A DNA stretch of 64,000 nt, from the NCBI GenBank assembly GCA_023052935.1, contig CM041297.1:54107917-54171916 (forward strand), given 5' to 3'. Numbering within the stretch: the first letter of the stretch is position 1; the number at the start of each line of letters is the position of its first letter. Below, one piece after another: positions 1 to 11,798 of the stretch. The notes under the pieces were generated by a model. It saw only the letters and a program-made list of their open reading frames with translations. It had not been told where the DNA came from and did no database searches. Source of the stretch: Piezodorus guildinii (lineage: Eukaryota > Arthropoda > Insecta > Hemiptera > Pentatomidae). A program made the translations under genes and the position numbers.

Positions 1-167
1 ATAGAAAGAAGATGCTCAAGGTATATAAACGATTCTTCTCTCTCTATAATATGCTCACCCATTATGAAATCTCCATCTGTATTTACTGTTACATATTTGG
101 GCTTTTTTAACTTTATTTTGAGCCATATGTTTTATCAGATGTTTTGCTATGGTCAGGATTTCTTCTT

Positions 168-450
168 GTTTGTTTATTTATTTAACGTCACTTTACGCTA
201 CTATGGCTAATCGGACGATCTACAGTGGGAGTCCTAAATTTTGCCTATCAAGGTTTTATTAGGATAGGGATCATTAACGAGTACCTGACATCGCACAGGC
301 TCGGGACTACCTTTTAACGTCCCATCCGAAGGACGGCGTAACTAAGGATTTTTTACTCCTATTAAAAATCCTAGGACCACCTGCGGGTTTGAACCCGTGA
401 CCATTAGCATAGGAGGCTGTTACGCTAACCACCCAGCTACAAGTGATCCC
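168..450 (-). mobile_element. tRNA-derived SINE (family SINE1), near full length
   Basis: Read on the minus strand it starts GGGATCACTTGTAGCTGGGT, has a tRNA-like A box (GGGTGGTTAGCGTAACAG) and a B box (GGGTTCAAACCC), then a 200-bp body and a tail of TTTA-type repeats (plus strand GTTTGTTTATTTATTTAACG). It is flanked by a 12-bp target-site duplication, GGATTTCTTCTT, at 156-167 and 451-462. That is the mark of LINE-mediated retroposition. No protein is encoded. At least ten more copies lie in this window and this is one of the best preserved. Confidence 0.88.
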
Positions 451-643
451 GGATTTCTTCTTTTTTCCCCCCCCTATTTTTCCTATTATTTGTTATAGCG
501 TAATGTAAATATAAAATAATCAAATCCATTATTATGAGCACATTTTACATTTGCGTAATTATTACTCAAGTTTATACAATTTTTTACTTTATGTTTAAAA
601 AATAATAATGTTATGGAATACAAAAAGCAATTGAACTATAATA

Positions 644-788
644 GGGGTACTCACTATGTTTGCTATAGCATATTTTTTGTGCTATTTTGCTAAACCCGTC
701 GAGTGTCTACAGTTATTTCCTGTAGGAACTCGATGGGTTGAGCAAAATAGCACAAAAAATATGCTATAGCAAACGTAGTGAGTACCCC
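644..788. mobile_element. Palindromic (foldback) MITE, copy 1
   Basis: A 145-bp near-perfect palindrome that begins GGGGTACTCACTATGTTTGC and ends with its reverse complement (GTAGTGAGTACCCC). The arms are about 65 bp around a short centre with TTATTTCCTGTAGGAACTCG. Flanks are TA-rich (TAATA left, TAATG right), consistent with a short TA-type or 5-bp target duplication. There is no coding capacity. The same element occurs at 18376, 18628, 46396 and, as a half copy, at 46961. Confidence 0.85.
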
Positions 789-792
789 TAAT

Positions 793-3403
793 GTAGTAGT
801 ATGTTTTGTTGTACCAGCTTAATTTATATATAATCTTATTGAATTAAAAACAATAAACCACATATTAAGCAAAAAAGAAGCTCTTAATTATTATTCAATC
901 TGTTATTTATTTATACATAGTTATGCTTCTGAAATAAAACATTTTTTATAACGGTTTTAATATTAAAAAAATAGAATCCCAATTAATGTGTTTTAGAGAA
1001 ACTATAATTACAAGAGTAATTACTCCGATCAAAAAAAGAAAACAAAATTAAAATAACAATTAAATGTTTTTGATACTAGAAGAAGTAATTACGTCATTAT
1101 GTCGTGCCTAATAGGTATTGTTTATAAACCGTATAATGGACTTTTGTTTACAATGTTATGGTTAGACGCATTTTCCTTTAATTTATTTGTTCTCTAGGGA
1201 AGGAAAAATAGGTCAAATCAAAAGGTTTCTATTCATTGATTCTGAGGGTAATACTCTTAATTATAATTAGATATCTTTCAAACAATCTTTTGAACTGTAG
1301 ATTTCTTCCCACCAAGTGATCGCTTAAAAGAGAGAAATGAAAATTTGATTAACACTTGTTCCAAGATTTCGAATTAGTTCTTTTAAATTATCTACATATA
1401 CTTGTTTCATACTCGATGTTATCTTCATTTTTGAAGAAAAATACTGCTCCTTTCCTCGACAAATGATCCAGCTCCAAAAACTAGAGCGAACCTTAGTCAA
1501 GTTAAAAAAATGTGAATTTATTTAATAACATTTTGGTTTGCTCTTGTTTTAATTCTTTTATAATATAGGACCCATAGTTTCGCAGATATTGAAGTATAAA
1601 AGCACTCAAATTTGACTAATTATAAATACTTATTATATACAAATGGTTGTGAGGCGTTAGCTTATATGTTATATATTATATTATATAAGTAAAGTATCAC
1701 AACTAATGTAATTAATATTTATACTTATTCATCTTTATCGCTCTAGTAAGTTTTACGGATTAAGAGAACAATTTTCTTACCGATTTGAATTTGATGATTC
1801 AATTTATCTATATATATTTTACAATTTATATATTCTATACACAAATATTGATTTCCTAAAATCAAATTTAAAATGAATATAAATACCACCGACTGAAAGT
1901 ACTATACTCTCTTTTATCTAACTCATCAAAATTAAAAATTAGACAGAAACTGAATACATACACTAGACAGGCATACCTACTTAAGCCATTATGGACTTAC
2001 GCTTCTATTTATTTACTAATTAAAATATTAAAAACTTAGTAAAAAAAAGTTTATATCCGTTTCTTCAAATTTGGCCTTTGCTCGTTATGAATTTCCTGTT
2101 TAATGGCCCTGACATCAATTAAATGCTAATAAAGTTGCAGAACTATTTCCGCATTATTGAATCAACGCATAATGTTTATTGAACCATTCAGTGTTTTAGA
2201 TGATAATAAAATTTATTTAGTATTTAATGGTAGTAGTATTGCTCTCGACTGTTAATAACGTATTAATTTAAAAGCCTTGATATGTACATACATTGTAAAT
2301 TTGTTGCAAGCAAGAGAATTATCCATTAAGTTATGGACTTAAACGAAAATATGGGATCAATACTAATTATGGTTACGTCTATTGATGTTAAACAGATCAA
2401 GTATTATATTTGTTTTAATAGAAACGTACCCGTTGTGCATGGTTCAGTACTTAATGATATTAATAATGTAATATACAGCTTATTAAATAAATATATGTTG
2501 ATGTTATGGAAATTAAAAACACATTCAGACTACTTTAATGAGCATCTAAAATTAAAGAAAGCTGAAGGTTATATTTTTATAAGAACATATCATTAATATG
2601 GACATTATTTTCTAATAATAGCAAATGTTGGTTTGTATTATATAATATATGTATATAATCTGTTTGTTGTACCATCATAACCTACGAGGCTGCACGTTCC
2701 GTTTTAAGGCTAAGGAATTTAAATTTAGCTCCTCTCAGCAGTTTTTCTTTTTTTAACCATTAATATACACCTTGTAGACGTCCAAGTGAGGGACTGAACC
2801 CATTTCCCTATAGAGTGAGTCACGGATTCATTTATTCGGAGCGGGTACAGAAATACAATTGAATCCTTGAAAACAGCTGGCTCGAAATAATGTTTTGGAA
2901 TAATGCCATTTCCTCTTCAATTCTCTCGGAAGAGGCAATTCGTTTGATGGCGCCACACTAAATTGTATTTTCTTCCTGTTTTCATGATTTTATTATTCGT
3001 AACTGCCTAAAAATATTTTCATATAAAACTATTCAGTTTTCATTCGAGTATTCTCTTTCGTTATGTATACATGTATACAGAGAGTTCATTGACCTATTTA
3101 AGGCAATAACAAGAAAATATGGAAGGTTTTATATTATTATTTTTGTAACATAGATGATTTCGTAAGAAGACAGTCTGTCTAAGAGGTTTACCGGTTGCTA
3201 TCGAAACGATAACCCCACAACTGTTTGTTTACTCTGCCCATCATTATTATGACGTTCTAAAACGAAATTTCAAAACATTATTTGTCTCTTTGTATCTGTA
3301 GAATACGATTGAGACAGTGATATTTGCTACTTGTGAAATATTAACTCACGAATAGCAAAAAACAATTACATACTTTTTTTTTTTAGATCTAAAGATAAAT
3401 AAA
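793..3403. other. Unassigned AT-rich DNA
   Basis: I see no recognisable gene or repeat. An open frame of 87 codons at 2333-2596 has no known motif, is as AT-rich as its surroundings and is probably chance. A slightly GC-richer patch (about 2680-2960) may be a decayed element, but I cannot place it. Confidence 0.5.
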
Positions 3404-3536
3404 TGTTTGTTGTTTATTAATTTAACGTAACTTTATGCTGCTGTGACTAATCAGACGATGTCTTAATTTGGAATTTTAATGCCGTTTGTGCGACCGCTAA
3501 CTTTTGGCTATCTAGGTTTAATTAGGATAAATAAAT
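3404..3536 (-). mobile_element. SINE1 3' fragment, degenerate
   Basis: The sequence opens with the SINE1 tail in reverse (GTTTGTTGTTTATTAATTTA), then AACTTTATGCTGCTGTGACT and AATCAGACGATG, diverged copies of the SINE1 3' body. A short unrelated insert near 3465-3500 breaks it, and the tRNA-like head is missing. Confidence 0.7.
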
Positions 3537-5030
3537 TGTAGCTTAACAATATCCAAAAGCAGAAGTCAAACCCGTATCAGAATTTTGGTCAAAGAATCCT
3601 TAACTTAACCCTTTGCACTCGGAACCGTTTCGCACGCTACCTACCAGTAACTCCACGCTACTTTTCTGCAAAAACGTACACACTGAAATCGTGATAATAT
3701 GTGTAAAACTTTAGGAACAAGTAATTTATTGTAATGAAATTTGGTTTATATGTATCAGTGCTCATTGAAGAACACTCTAAAAATAAATTAAAAAAAAAAA
3801 AAACAGTTTATTTTTTTTATAATTTCTTACAATATGGTAAATTCTGAAGCAATTCCTAATATGCATAATAGATTAATGTTTGATGTTTAATGTTGAATGG
3901 AATCTGAATGTTCCAATAATTCTGCATATTGCTCAAATAATTAGAGAATAAGAGATTCTCATTTATTTATCATGCATTTTGATATTTTTTATCATAATTT
4001 GATCTATTTTTTTGATATTTTTAAAGAAACTACACTACAGAAAATATGCGTTTCTAATAATACTTTTTAAAAAATCGGTGGTTTGGGAGATACGTTCTAC
4101 GTAATCACTTTTAAAATGTAATGTCCACTCAGAGGGAACAACCGAGTGCAAAAGGTTAATAATAAATGCGACTTAAGCTTTAAATAAATTATGTAAATAA
4201 CATATTAATCGAAGGCGTAGTATTTCGAGTGCAATTTTATTTTTAGGTTAGGTAAAAAATATTTGTACAAGTTTTTATTTCTTATTTTTTTACCTTAATT
4301 TAGTCAATTAAATGAGATGGAAAAAAGTATTGCTATAAGCCTGTTAACTGATGAGGGTAAAAAGAAGGGTTGGCAAACTTAAGAGGAAAACTCTCGCAAA
4401 TATACAAGAGATAAGCGTACCGCACCAACTTTTTTATTTACAGACAAGTTGTTGACACTTTTGTGTTCAACGACGCAATGACGCGGTTGTCCTTGTCGTA
4501 GAAATTTTATCGGTTTTGAAGGAGGAGAAGTAGAGAAAACGGATTTGTAAATGTTCTTCGAGAATATCTCCGAAATTATAATTTAATAATGGAGTAAGTT
4601 TCATATTTATTTTTTCTTTCATATATTTATGTGTTTATATCCTATGTTTATGTAATCATGTGGTTACTTAAGATACTGGTCCACTTTGGTACAACATGAT
4701 GAATTATGTGTCTAATATAATATATACTGCAATAAAGGTAAGAAATGTAATGAACAAAGTTAAAATAATTTACAAATTTTAATATGGTCACTATACATTT
4801 GTTCGCTCAGACAAATAGTTAGGGAGATATTTCTGGGATACAAGTTAATATTTAGTAAAAATGTTCCAAACATCATGTAATTGAGGTGCTTATGATCAAC
4901 ACTGAGAGTAAAATTTATAGCTTGAGAATATATTTTATTAATAAATAACCTCAGTCTTGAGCACCACAATTTCATGGTGTTTTGAGTATTTTTAATAAGA
5001 ATGGAGAACCCAATTTTATTCCTCAAATAT
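3537..5030. other. Unassigned AT-rich DNA
   Basis: No gene seen. It contains short A/T runs (3790-3805) and a weak 88-codon minus-strand open frame (4760-5026) with no recognisable domain. Confidence 0.5.
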
Positions 5031-5371
5031 CTTGTTTATTTGTTTTCCATTTAATGCCACTTTATGCTACTATGGCTAATCGTACGATGCTAGGTAGCTA
5101 TGTAGCAGAAGTTAGAGAGAAGTTACAGTAACCATAGGTATAGTGTGAGTCCTATATTTTATCTATGCAAGTTTAATCTGGATAAGGATCTTTAATGAGT
5201 ATTTGAAATCGCTCAGGCTCGAAACCACATTTTTACATAACCTCCAAAGGACGGCATAACTAAGAATTTTTTACACCCATTAAAAAATCCTAGGACCACC
5301 AGCGGGTTTTGAACCTGTGACCTTTAGCATAGAAGGCTGTTATGCTAGCCACCCTGCTACAGGTGATCCCT
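5031..5371 (-). mobile_element. SINE1 with a ~50-bp internal insertion
   Basis: Minus-strand SINE1: the head at 5371 reads GGGATCACCTGTAGCAGGGT, the B box (GGTTCAAAACCC, one base longer than usual) follows, and the tail is at 5031-5060. About 50 bp not found in other copies (near 5089-5140, containing AGCAGAAGTTAGAGAGAAG) interrupts the 3' body, so this copy is longer than the usual ~285 bp. Confidence 0.85.
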
Positions 5372-5881
5372 GGTAGGCATTTTATTTAGAATTTTGATTT
5401 TGTCATTAACACGAAACCTAACATATAAACTCTTTCGTTATAACACAATTAATTTTAAAAGGATCTAATATTTTATTAGCATTGATACCACAAATCTTAG
5501 TTTTTAATTTTGTATTCAAATATACTCAGTACGAATTAGTTTTATGTTGGATCATTTTCTATGATAATCCTTCATGGCCCAGTAACTAAGTTTTCGGATC
5601 AATGAATCGTATAATTCATTGTCATCGACGAAGGAAAAAAAAAAATTAACCACCAAGGCATTATCGACCCAATTAGCCTAATAAATAAAGGCATATTTCT
5701 GACCTCGGGATTACCGGAAACCGGCTGTGATAGCAAAACGGAATGTTCCCTCTTGCGTCATAGACGGAATGTAACTTCGGAATATTTTTTTTTTTACAAT
5801 AAAATAAAAAACTTATTTACGAAACCAGTATTGATTATACAAGTTTAAGCTCTGGTGGATGTAAATAACATTTAACTTCTT
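5372..5881. other. Unassigned AT-rich DNA
   Basis: Between a SINE and a HINE element. No open frame or repeat is recognised. Confidence 0.5.
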
Positions 5882-6524
5882 TTACTTTCACTTACCTCTA
5901 TATGAAATATATAGTAAGGGAAAGTATTGCGATCGCGAAAATTTCCGAATTTTAGTTTTCAACGGAAGTACGCATTTTCTTGTCCCCTGAGTTCAAATGA
6001 CCAAGTCCCGAAAAAAAGATGTGTGTGTGGTAAGTCCAGTGCAAGAACGAAAAGTCCTATGAAACTGAAATTTCTAATTTAAGACAACCATATACCCGAG
6101 AAGTTACAGTAACTTTTTCATCAAAATCAGTTAGCCAGAAAAGCCACTTTATACTATGCACTTTACACCTTTTTAGGATTTTCGCCATATCTATATAACA
6201 TTTAATGGGCTTTAACATCATGTCGGTTTTATTTTAATTTTTTTTTTTTTTAATTATGAACGGTAATATATATGTATAATATACCATTGGAAAGCTAAAG
6301 ATTAAAAAAAAATATATATATATCTCATACAAAAGGTTGTAAAAGTCAAAAGAGCGATGAAAAGCCGAATATGAAATAGATCATAATAAATATGTGTTTC
6401 TACAGAAATTCAGTTTAATTAATTCTTTATTAGTTTTACTTGTTTTCATCTCTAACTGTATTTGTAAATTCTATATCGTTTTATTAACTGAGGCCAGTGA
6501 AAGTCGTGTGTTGCCCGCACCAGA
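5882..6524 (-). mobile_element. HINE-like element (non-autonomous Helentron), copy A
   Basis: On the minus strand it starts TCTGGTGCGGGCAACACACG followed by CTTTCACT, and ends with a stem-loop (CTATATATTTCATATAGAGG region) and the inverted motif AGGTAAGTGAAAG. The termini thus carry matching subterminal inverted repeats (CTTTCACTTACCT / AGGTAAGTGAAAG) plus a 3' hairpin. This layout is known from Helentron-associated INE elements such as Drosophila DINE-1. About 640 bp, with an internal AT/T-rich stretch, and no coding sequence. Confidence 0.72.
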
Positions 6525-6877
6525 TTTTTTAAATATATCATTGGTAGCCTTAAGTTATTTTATAAAATGAGGATGTAAATTTTATTTCGAATTTCATGTT
6601 AAAAAAAATATATAACATTTTTTAAGATAATGTTTTCTTATCTCTTCCTTTCTGATTTCTCCCTGAAAGACGCAAATGAATAAAAACTCCGTTATCAGTT
6701 GACATTCTTTCTATTTAGCAAAATTACATGTCACATGATAGCACATTGTAACTTAATGAGGACATAACCGTCTTGTTGATGATTTAATTCCTTCTTATGT
6801 AACTTGATTACATAAAAAAAATGTAAATAAATAGCAAAGGAACATTGTAGATAACACCAATAGTACATAATATTCAA

Positions 6878-7645
6878 AAAAGGTCTGTGTGTGTGTTTGG
6901 TAACTTCGGGGCGAAAACGAAAAGTCCTTTGAAAAAGAAATTTCGTAATTAAGATAACTATACTTCCGAGATGTCACAGAATCTTTTTCATCAAAAGCAG
7001 CTAACCGGAAGATCTACTTCATACCATGCATTTAGCACCTTTTAACGATTTTCTCAAAAACGGCTCTAACGATTTTGATTAAACTCGCTATATGGATGTA
7101 AAATTAACTGGAATTTAATTTGATGTAGGTTTCATTCTGATTGAAATTGTGTGACAGGGCTTAAATGCCGATATTTTAAATTTTCTTCATCTAAAGTACC
7201 TTTAATTCTAAAGATTCTATAAAAATAACTATATTATCTTGTTTACTACTTAATAATTAACAGCTAAATGTTCACATTGAGCGAGTTTATTAAACAACTA
7301 AAGGAGAAAACTGAACAAATATTTTTTTATGCATTTTTTGTGATTTTGAACACAAGAATAGTGATATAGATGTATAATATACCGTTGGATAGCTAACGAT
7401 TTTAGAAAAAATATTATCTGATACACGGAATCGTAAGGGTAATGGAGAGTAATGAAAAGCCGATAAAACTAACTGATTGTCGTAGATAGAAATATGATAG
7501 ATTATTTAATAAAACACATGTTTCTATAGAAATTCAATTTAATTAAATCTTTAACAGTTTATTTTCGTTTATAAATGTATTTAAAACTTCTAAAATTGAT
7601 TTTAACAACGGAGGTAAGTGAAAGTCGTGTGTTGCGCGCACCAGA
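6878..7645 (-). mobile_element. HINE-like element, copy B (3' end missing)
   Basis: The 5' terminus on the minus strand is intact at 7645 (TCTGGTGCGCGCAACACACG, then ACTTTCACTTACCT). The body matches copies A, E and G, including TGACAGGGCTTAAATGCCG (7151-7169). The 3' hairpin end is absent near 6878, where a GT-rich stretch begins. Copies A and B lie in the same orientation about 350 bp apart. Confidence 0.72.
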
Positions 7646-7755
7646 TTAAAAAAAAAAATTATCTCATGTTAGTTCTAAACAGTGTGTTTAACGTCCCAAT
7701 GAATGTTTTATATTTTTCCGTTTTGAAAATGCTTTAAGAATATATTAATAAAATG

Positions 7756-8040
7756 GTTTGTTTGTTTATTTAACGTCCCTTTATACTGCTGTGGCTAATC
7801 GGACGATGCTACGGTGGGAGTTCTAAATTTTCCCTATCCAGGTTTAATTAAGATAGGGATCTTTAACGAGTACCTGACATCGCACAGACCTGGGACCATC
7901 TTTTAACGTCCCACCAGAAAGACGTCATAACTAAGGATTTTTCACTCCCGTTAAAAAATTTTAGGGCCACCTGCGGGTTTGAATCCGGGACCTGGAGCAT
8001 GGGAGGCTGTTATGCTAACCACCATGCTACAGGTAACCCC
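7756..8040 (-). mobile_element. SINE1, near full length
   Basis: The tail (TTTGTTTGTTTATTTAACGT) is at 7756 and the head (GGGGTTACCTGTAGCATGGT) at 8040 on the minus strand. The B box is slightly diverged (GGATTCAAACCC). It sits about 110 bp from the HINE copy B terminus. Confidence 0.85.
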
Positions 8041-9183
8041 ATCTTCGAAATTATTTTTAAACTCCATATTTTTCGCCATCAGTCAGTAGGAGAAATGTTT
8101 ATAATAAATTCTAAATCATGATAACATCTTTTAATAATAATATATTTTTGTTCATAAACCATTTTTATTTCCCTACCTTGATTTGCATATAATACATAGT
8201 AAATATGCATAAGCAATAACGAGTTTATTTTTAATAAACAGTTTAATCAATAGAACAAGGTCCCGGATTATTTATGTACTTAATATTTCAGTTGTTATGT
8301 TAAGGTGGAACTAATATTATATTAGTTAATTTCAAAAATTTAAAGTAAAAACATTTTAGGTGAGAGACATATTAAATAAATCAGAGGGGTTCACCTGTGG
8401 TGTAGTTATTAGCATAGCATATATAAATTAGGAGCCCTTTATATGGGTGTCTTTGAACGGCTTGGCTGAAACGTGACAATGAATGCGAAGATCAAATATC
8501 CTAAATATTTATGTATAATGTTTCATAATTCATCATAAAATTACAAAATTTTATTTTCCTAGTGATAAAAAAAAAACTTTTCTGCTTGTAATTATTTTTG
8601 TTAATTATCTCTCAGCATATTCATAAGATCTTCAGCATCAGAGATAAGATTTTATCAAGCAAATATGCTCTTTTAAAAGTAATGGAGCCAAAGAATTTCA
8701 AAAATGACATTTTTAAAATCTCTTTTATTGGTGTGGATGACGATATATTATAAGTGACGTTACAGTAACGGTAACTGAAATAAACTTTTTTTTTTCTTTA
8801 AATATATAAATAATGTTTTTGTTTTCGAACAATCCATAAATCCTAAAAAAATATAATTATCCTTTAAACTCTTTAATTACTCTAGGTGAGTTTACAACTC
8901 AAATAAAATTTTTCATATTGAAAATTCCTGCGCAGTTATTTATGACTTTTATGAAGGTTATGTTTACGGATAACTCACCAACTGCGTTTGTAAAACAGCA
9001 GCTTAAGATACGCAATTCGGTTCGTCTGGTCCTCATGAAATATGTATGAACATGTCGAATTTTAATTAGCTTTTTTTATGAGGTTTGATTTTTTGTTTGA
9101 AGGCATTATATAAAAAATTGTATTAAATATTTCTTAAAATTCTAATTTTCTGATTGTTAAACACCTTAGTTAATTTGTAGATA
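8041..9183. other. Unassigned AT-rich DNA
   Basis: No gene recognised. Near 8392-8430 the run GGTTCACCTGTGGTGTAGTT and following ATTAGCATAGCAT resembles the head of the SINE variant found in the 31-32 kb palindrome, so a short 5' SINE remnant is possible. Confidence 0.45.
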
Positions 9184-9868
9184 GATTGAGATAGTTTTTT
9201 CATACACCAGCATCCTTGATATATTATTCGGTAAACAATTAATCAATCATGTTTTCAATCACTAAAAAATAAAAATAAAATAAGTTATAAATTTTTATTA
9301 TTATTGGTATCTGTTTGAGTGAATAAATCTATTTCTAGGTTCTTTTTAAATAAAACGATCCGTTTCACACTCAACAATCCTTTTATTTTTCCTCTCTCCT
9401 ACGTTTCAGCCTTTGCCATTTTCATGGATCCTTTTATCATTCCTTTATATTGCACATATAAAAAATATGTTTTGGCACATTTTAAAAATATATACTATAG
9501 GCTGAACAACAAATAACAAAACAATAACAATACAAGCTGACAAGACTGGTTCATCGTATAGTATATATTTTTAAAATGTGACAAAATATATTTTTTATAT
9601 GTGCAATATAAAGGAATGATAAAAGGATCCATGAAAATGGCGAAGGCTGAAACGTAGGAGAGAGGAAAAATAAAAGGATTGTTGAGTGTGAAACGGATCT
9701 TTTTATTTCAAAAGAACCTAGAAATAGATTTATTCACTCAAACAGATTGCAATAATAATAAAAATTTAAACTTATTTTATTTTTATTTTTTAGTGATTGA
9801 AAACATTTTTGATTAATTGTTTACTGAATAATATATCAAGGATGCTGGTGTATGAAAAACTATCTCAA
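9184..9868. repeat. Long inverted repeat (0.7-kb hairpin)
   Basis: The left arm (9184-9498) and right arm (9557-9868) are about 315-bp reverse complements with only scattered mismatches and small indels, separated by a 58-bp loop. Matching landmarks are CATACACCAGCATCCTTGAT (9201) and ATCAAGGATGCTGGTGTATG (9836-9855), and ATGGATCCTTTTATCATTCC (9424) with its complement near 9613. A transcript would form a long double-stranded RNA. No target duplication is evident. The open frame inside the left arm has no coding features. It is probably a foldback transposon. Confidence 0.85.
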
Positions 9869-9889
9869 TAATTAAAGGGTCAATATGAA

Positions 9890-10033
9890 GCCGGTACACG
9901 AAAAAATGGGGAAAATAGTGCTGGCTGAGCGTGATCAAGGCCTAATCACCTCATTGCACGACCGTTGGCCTAGAAACAGTACGAATCTCTATTTATACTG
10001 AGCCCAAGACCCTTCATGAGTAGTAGTGGTACA

Positions 10034-10102
<69 letters not shown>
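9890..10102 (+). mobile_element. SINE2 3' portion with a ~65-nt T tail
   Basis: It matches the 3' half of the SINE at 13592: GGCTGAGCGTGATCAAGGCC, AGAAACAGTACGAAT, GAGCCCAAGACCCTTCATG and TAGTAGTGGTACAG. It ends in an uninterrupted T run at about 10037-10102. The tRNA-like head is missing, so the copy is 5' truncated. An unbroken T run of this length suggests a young insertion or slippage growth. Confidence 0.8.
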
Positions 10103-10103
<1 letters not shown>

Positions 10104-10671
10104 GGTATAGTTGATATTACCAACATCATCCTTACTCCACATCCCAGGATATACCATTTTCTTTATAATTTAACTTCATACCTACCACATACGTTATCGT
10201 AAAAATAATAGTTTGATTATAAATGTTTCACGATCAGAATACTTTCCCTTACTATTTAGGAAAGTGAAAGTAATAATAATAAATAATAACGGATGAATGA
10301 AAATATGAAATGACCAAACCAAGTTTCAGTATTTTTCATTAATTTCAAACTCAAAGTATCACTTTCTATATAGATTTCAGTTTAATAGTTTCTTATGCCT
10401 TGAAGGCCAAAGCATTAGTTTCTTATGCCTTGAAGGCTGGTCAAAACCACGCTCGCTGTATAAGGCGAACTTTATACAAACGGCTATAAAATTGGTTTTA
10501 ATGGTTTTAAACCTATTCCAACAGAGTCTTATATGAAGATAATGGCTCTAATGAAATGGTTGTATAAACTTAGTCTGATTAGAAATCTACCGGTATGTTC
10601 TTTAGATTATTTCTGAAGAACAATTAACTTATACATTATATCAATCACTATTATAGAAGAGTATATTATAC
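10103..10671. other. Unassigned DNA with a 30-bp tandem duplication
   Basis: No gene. A perfect short tandem duplication of TTAGTTTCTTATGCCTTGAA plus GGC lies at about 10386-10438 (two copies, spaced 30 bp). Confidence 0.5.
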
Positions 10672-10973
10672 TATGATCATATCAATTGGAAACGATCTCT
10701 TCTTTATTTTGTTCATATGTATTCATTTATTCACAGTAAATACACAGAACATATTGATATATGTGATAATGAAATATTAAGATTTGATGTTGTGATTCAA
10801 ATATATTTTTTAATGACCTATATTGTATAAAAATATGGAAATGGATATATACATTGAATATCTGAAGATGAGGCAAGTGAAGCCTCGAAACGTTGTAAAG
10901 TTTGACATGTATGAATAAATAAATACATATGAACAAAATAAAGAAGAGATCGTTTCCAATTGATATGATCATC
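10672..10973. mobile_element. Inverted-repeat element with ~61-bp termini
   Basis: The left terminus, TATGATCATATCAATTGGAA and onward through TTCATATGTATTCATTTATT (10672-10732), is repeated in reverse at 10912-10973. The arms are almost identical and the whole unit is about 300 bp. Just inside the right arm lies a hammerhead-like core (10862-10895). Similar pairing of inverted arms with such a core occurs at 11549 and 54308. Penelope-like terminal repeats or a ribozyme-bearing non-autonomous element are the best guesses. Confidence 0.6.
10862..10895 (+). ncRNA. Hammerhead-ribozyme-like core
   Basis: Seen: CTGAAGA, then a perfect 5-bp hairpin (GAGGC ... GCCTC, loop AAGTGAA), then GAAACGTTG. 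This matches the CUGANGA - stem II - GAAA arrangement of a type I hammerhead, with one extra U before stem II. Stems I and III and the cleavage triplet were not confirmed, so activity is unproven. Confidence 0.4.
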
Positions 10974-11548
10974 ATATATTAACTTATACAATGCAGGCAT
11001 TTAATAACTGCAACTGCAATCTACCGCCCAAGACAAAATGAATAATTTTCATGTTATTATTACTTTTATGGCTCAATCACGGGCTTATTCGCATATACAC
11101 AACTTAGTTTTCTATACGTCAACAAGAGTATTGAAGATATTTATCCATGTAAAACTAAATTTAAAAAATTCCATTTATTTTTCATGTAGTTGTACATTTA
11201 GTTTCCTTAGTTAATATAAAAGTATAAGTTATTAATCAACAATGAATGAAGCTGAAACGTTTTTCGTCTCTCCATTGAAAATACTTCATATGTTATATTT
11301 TAATTTAATGTGGAGAAATATTTATCCTTTTTTTATTTGAAACAATTTTCTTTAACCAAATGATTAACCTTTAATTAAATTTTAATATTAAAAATCCTGT
11401 GAGTATTTAAAAGAGGATAATACTATTTAACGTAATTTTATTTTATTTCGAGTATTGAATGGTTGACCGTGGGATGAATACGTTGAATGAGATGGTTCAA
11501 GTGACTGTCATAAAATAATAGAAAATAGTGGAAAAAACTATTTAATAT

Positions 11549-11727
11549 CCAACGTTGCGGGAATTCTTCAGGGCTTCTCTCCACAAAGTACGGAAATTGA
11601 ACGACCAGCTTTCATTCAGCTTGATGATGACCCGACTAGTACCATTCATAATGATCAGGTCATACATCTTCCGCACTTTGTGAAGAGAAGCCCTGATGAA
11701 GACACGCAACGTGAGTCGAAACGTTGG
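11549..11727. repeat. Inverted repeat with hammerhead-like core (CTGATGA...GAAAC)
   Basis: The left arm (11549-11605) contains the reverse of the right arm (11665-11727): CACTTTGTGAAGAGAAGCCC pairs with GGGCTTCTCTCCACAAAGT. The right arm continues with CTGATGA (11693-11699), a bulged hairpin (CACG, CAA, CGTG) and GAAACGTTGG (11718-11727). The left arm has a decayed copy of the same core. The upstream ~90 bp (AAATAGTGGAAAAAACTATT region) resembles 28680-28735, which also precedes a core-like sequence. Confidence 0.5.
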
Positions 11728-11729
11728 TT

Positions 11730-11798
11730 ATATATATATATATATATATATTATATTATATATAATATAATATTATATATAATATATATAATATATTG
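11730..11798. repeat. TA-rich microsatellite
   Basis: TA/ATAT repeats directly follow the hammerhead-like core; simple-sequence slippage. Confidence 0.85.

Noticed and set aside
9319..9516. 65-codon frame in the hairpin arm
   Set aside because: AT-rich chance frame; the complementary arm does not preserve it.
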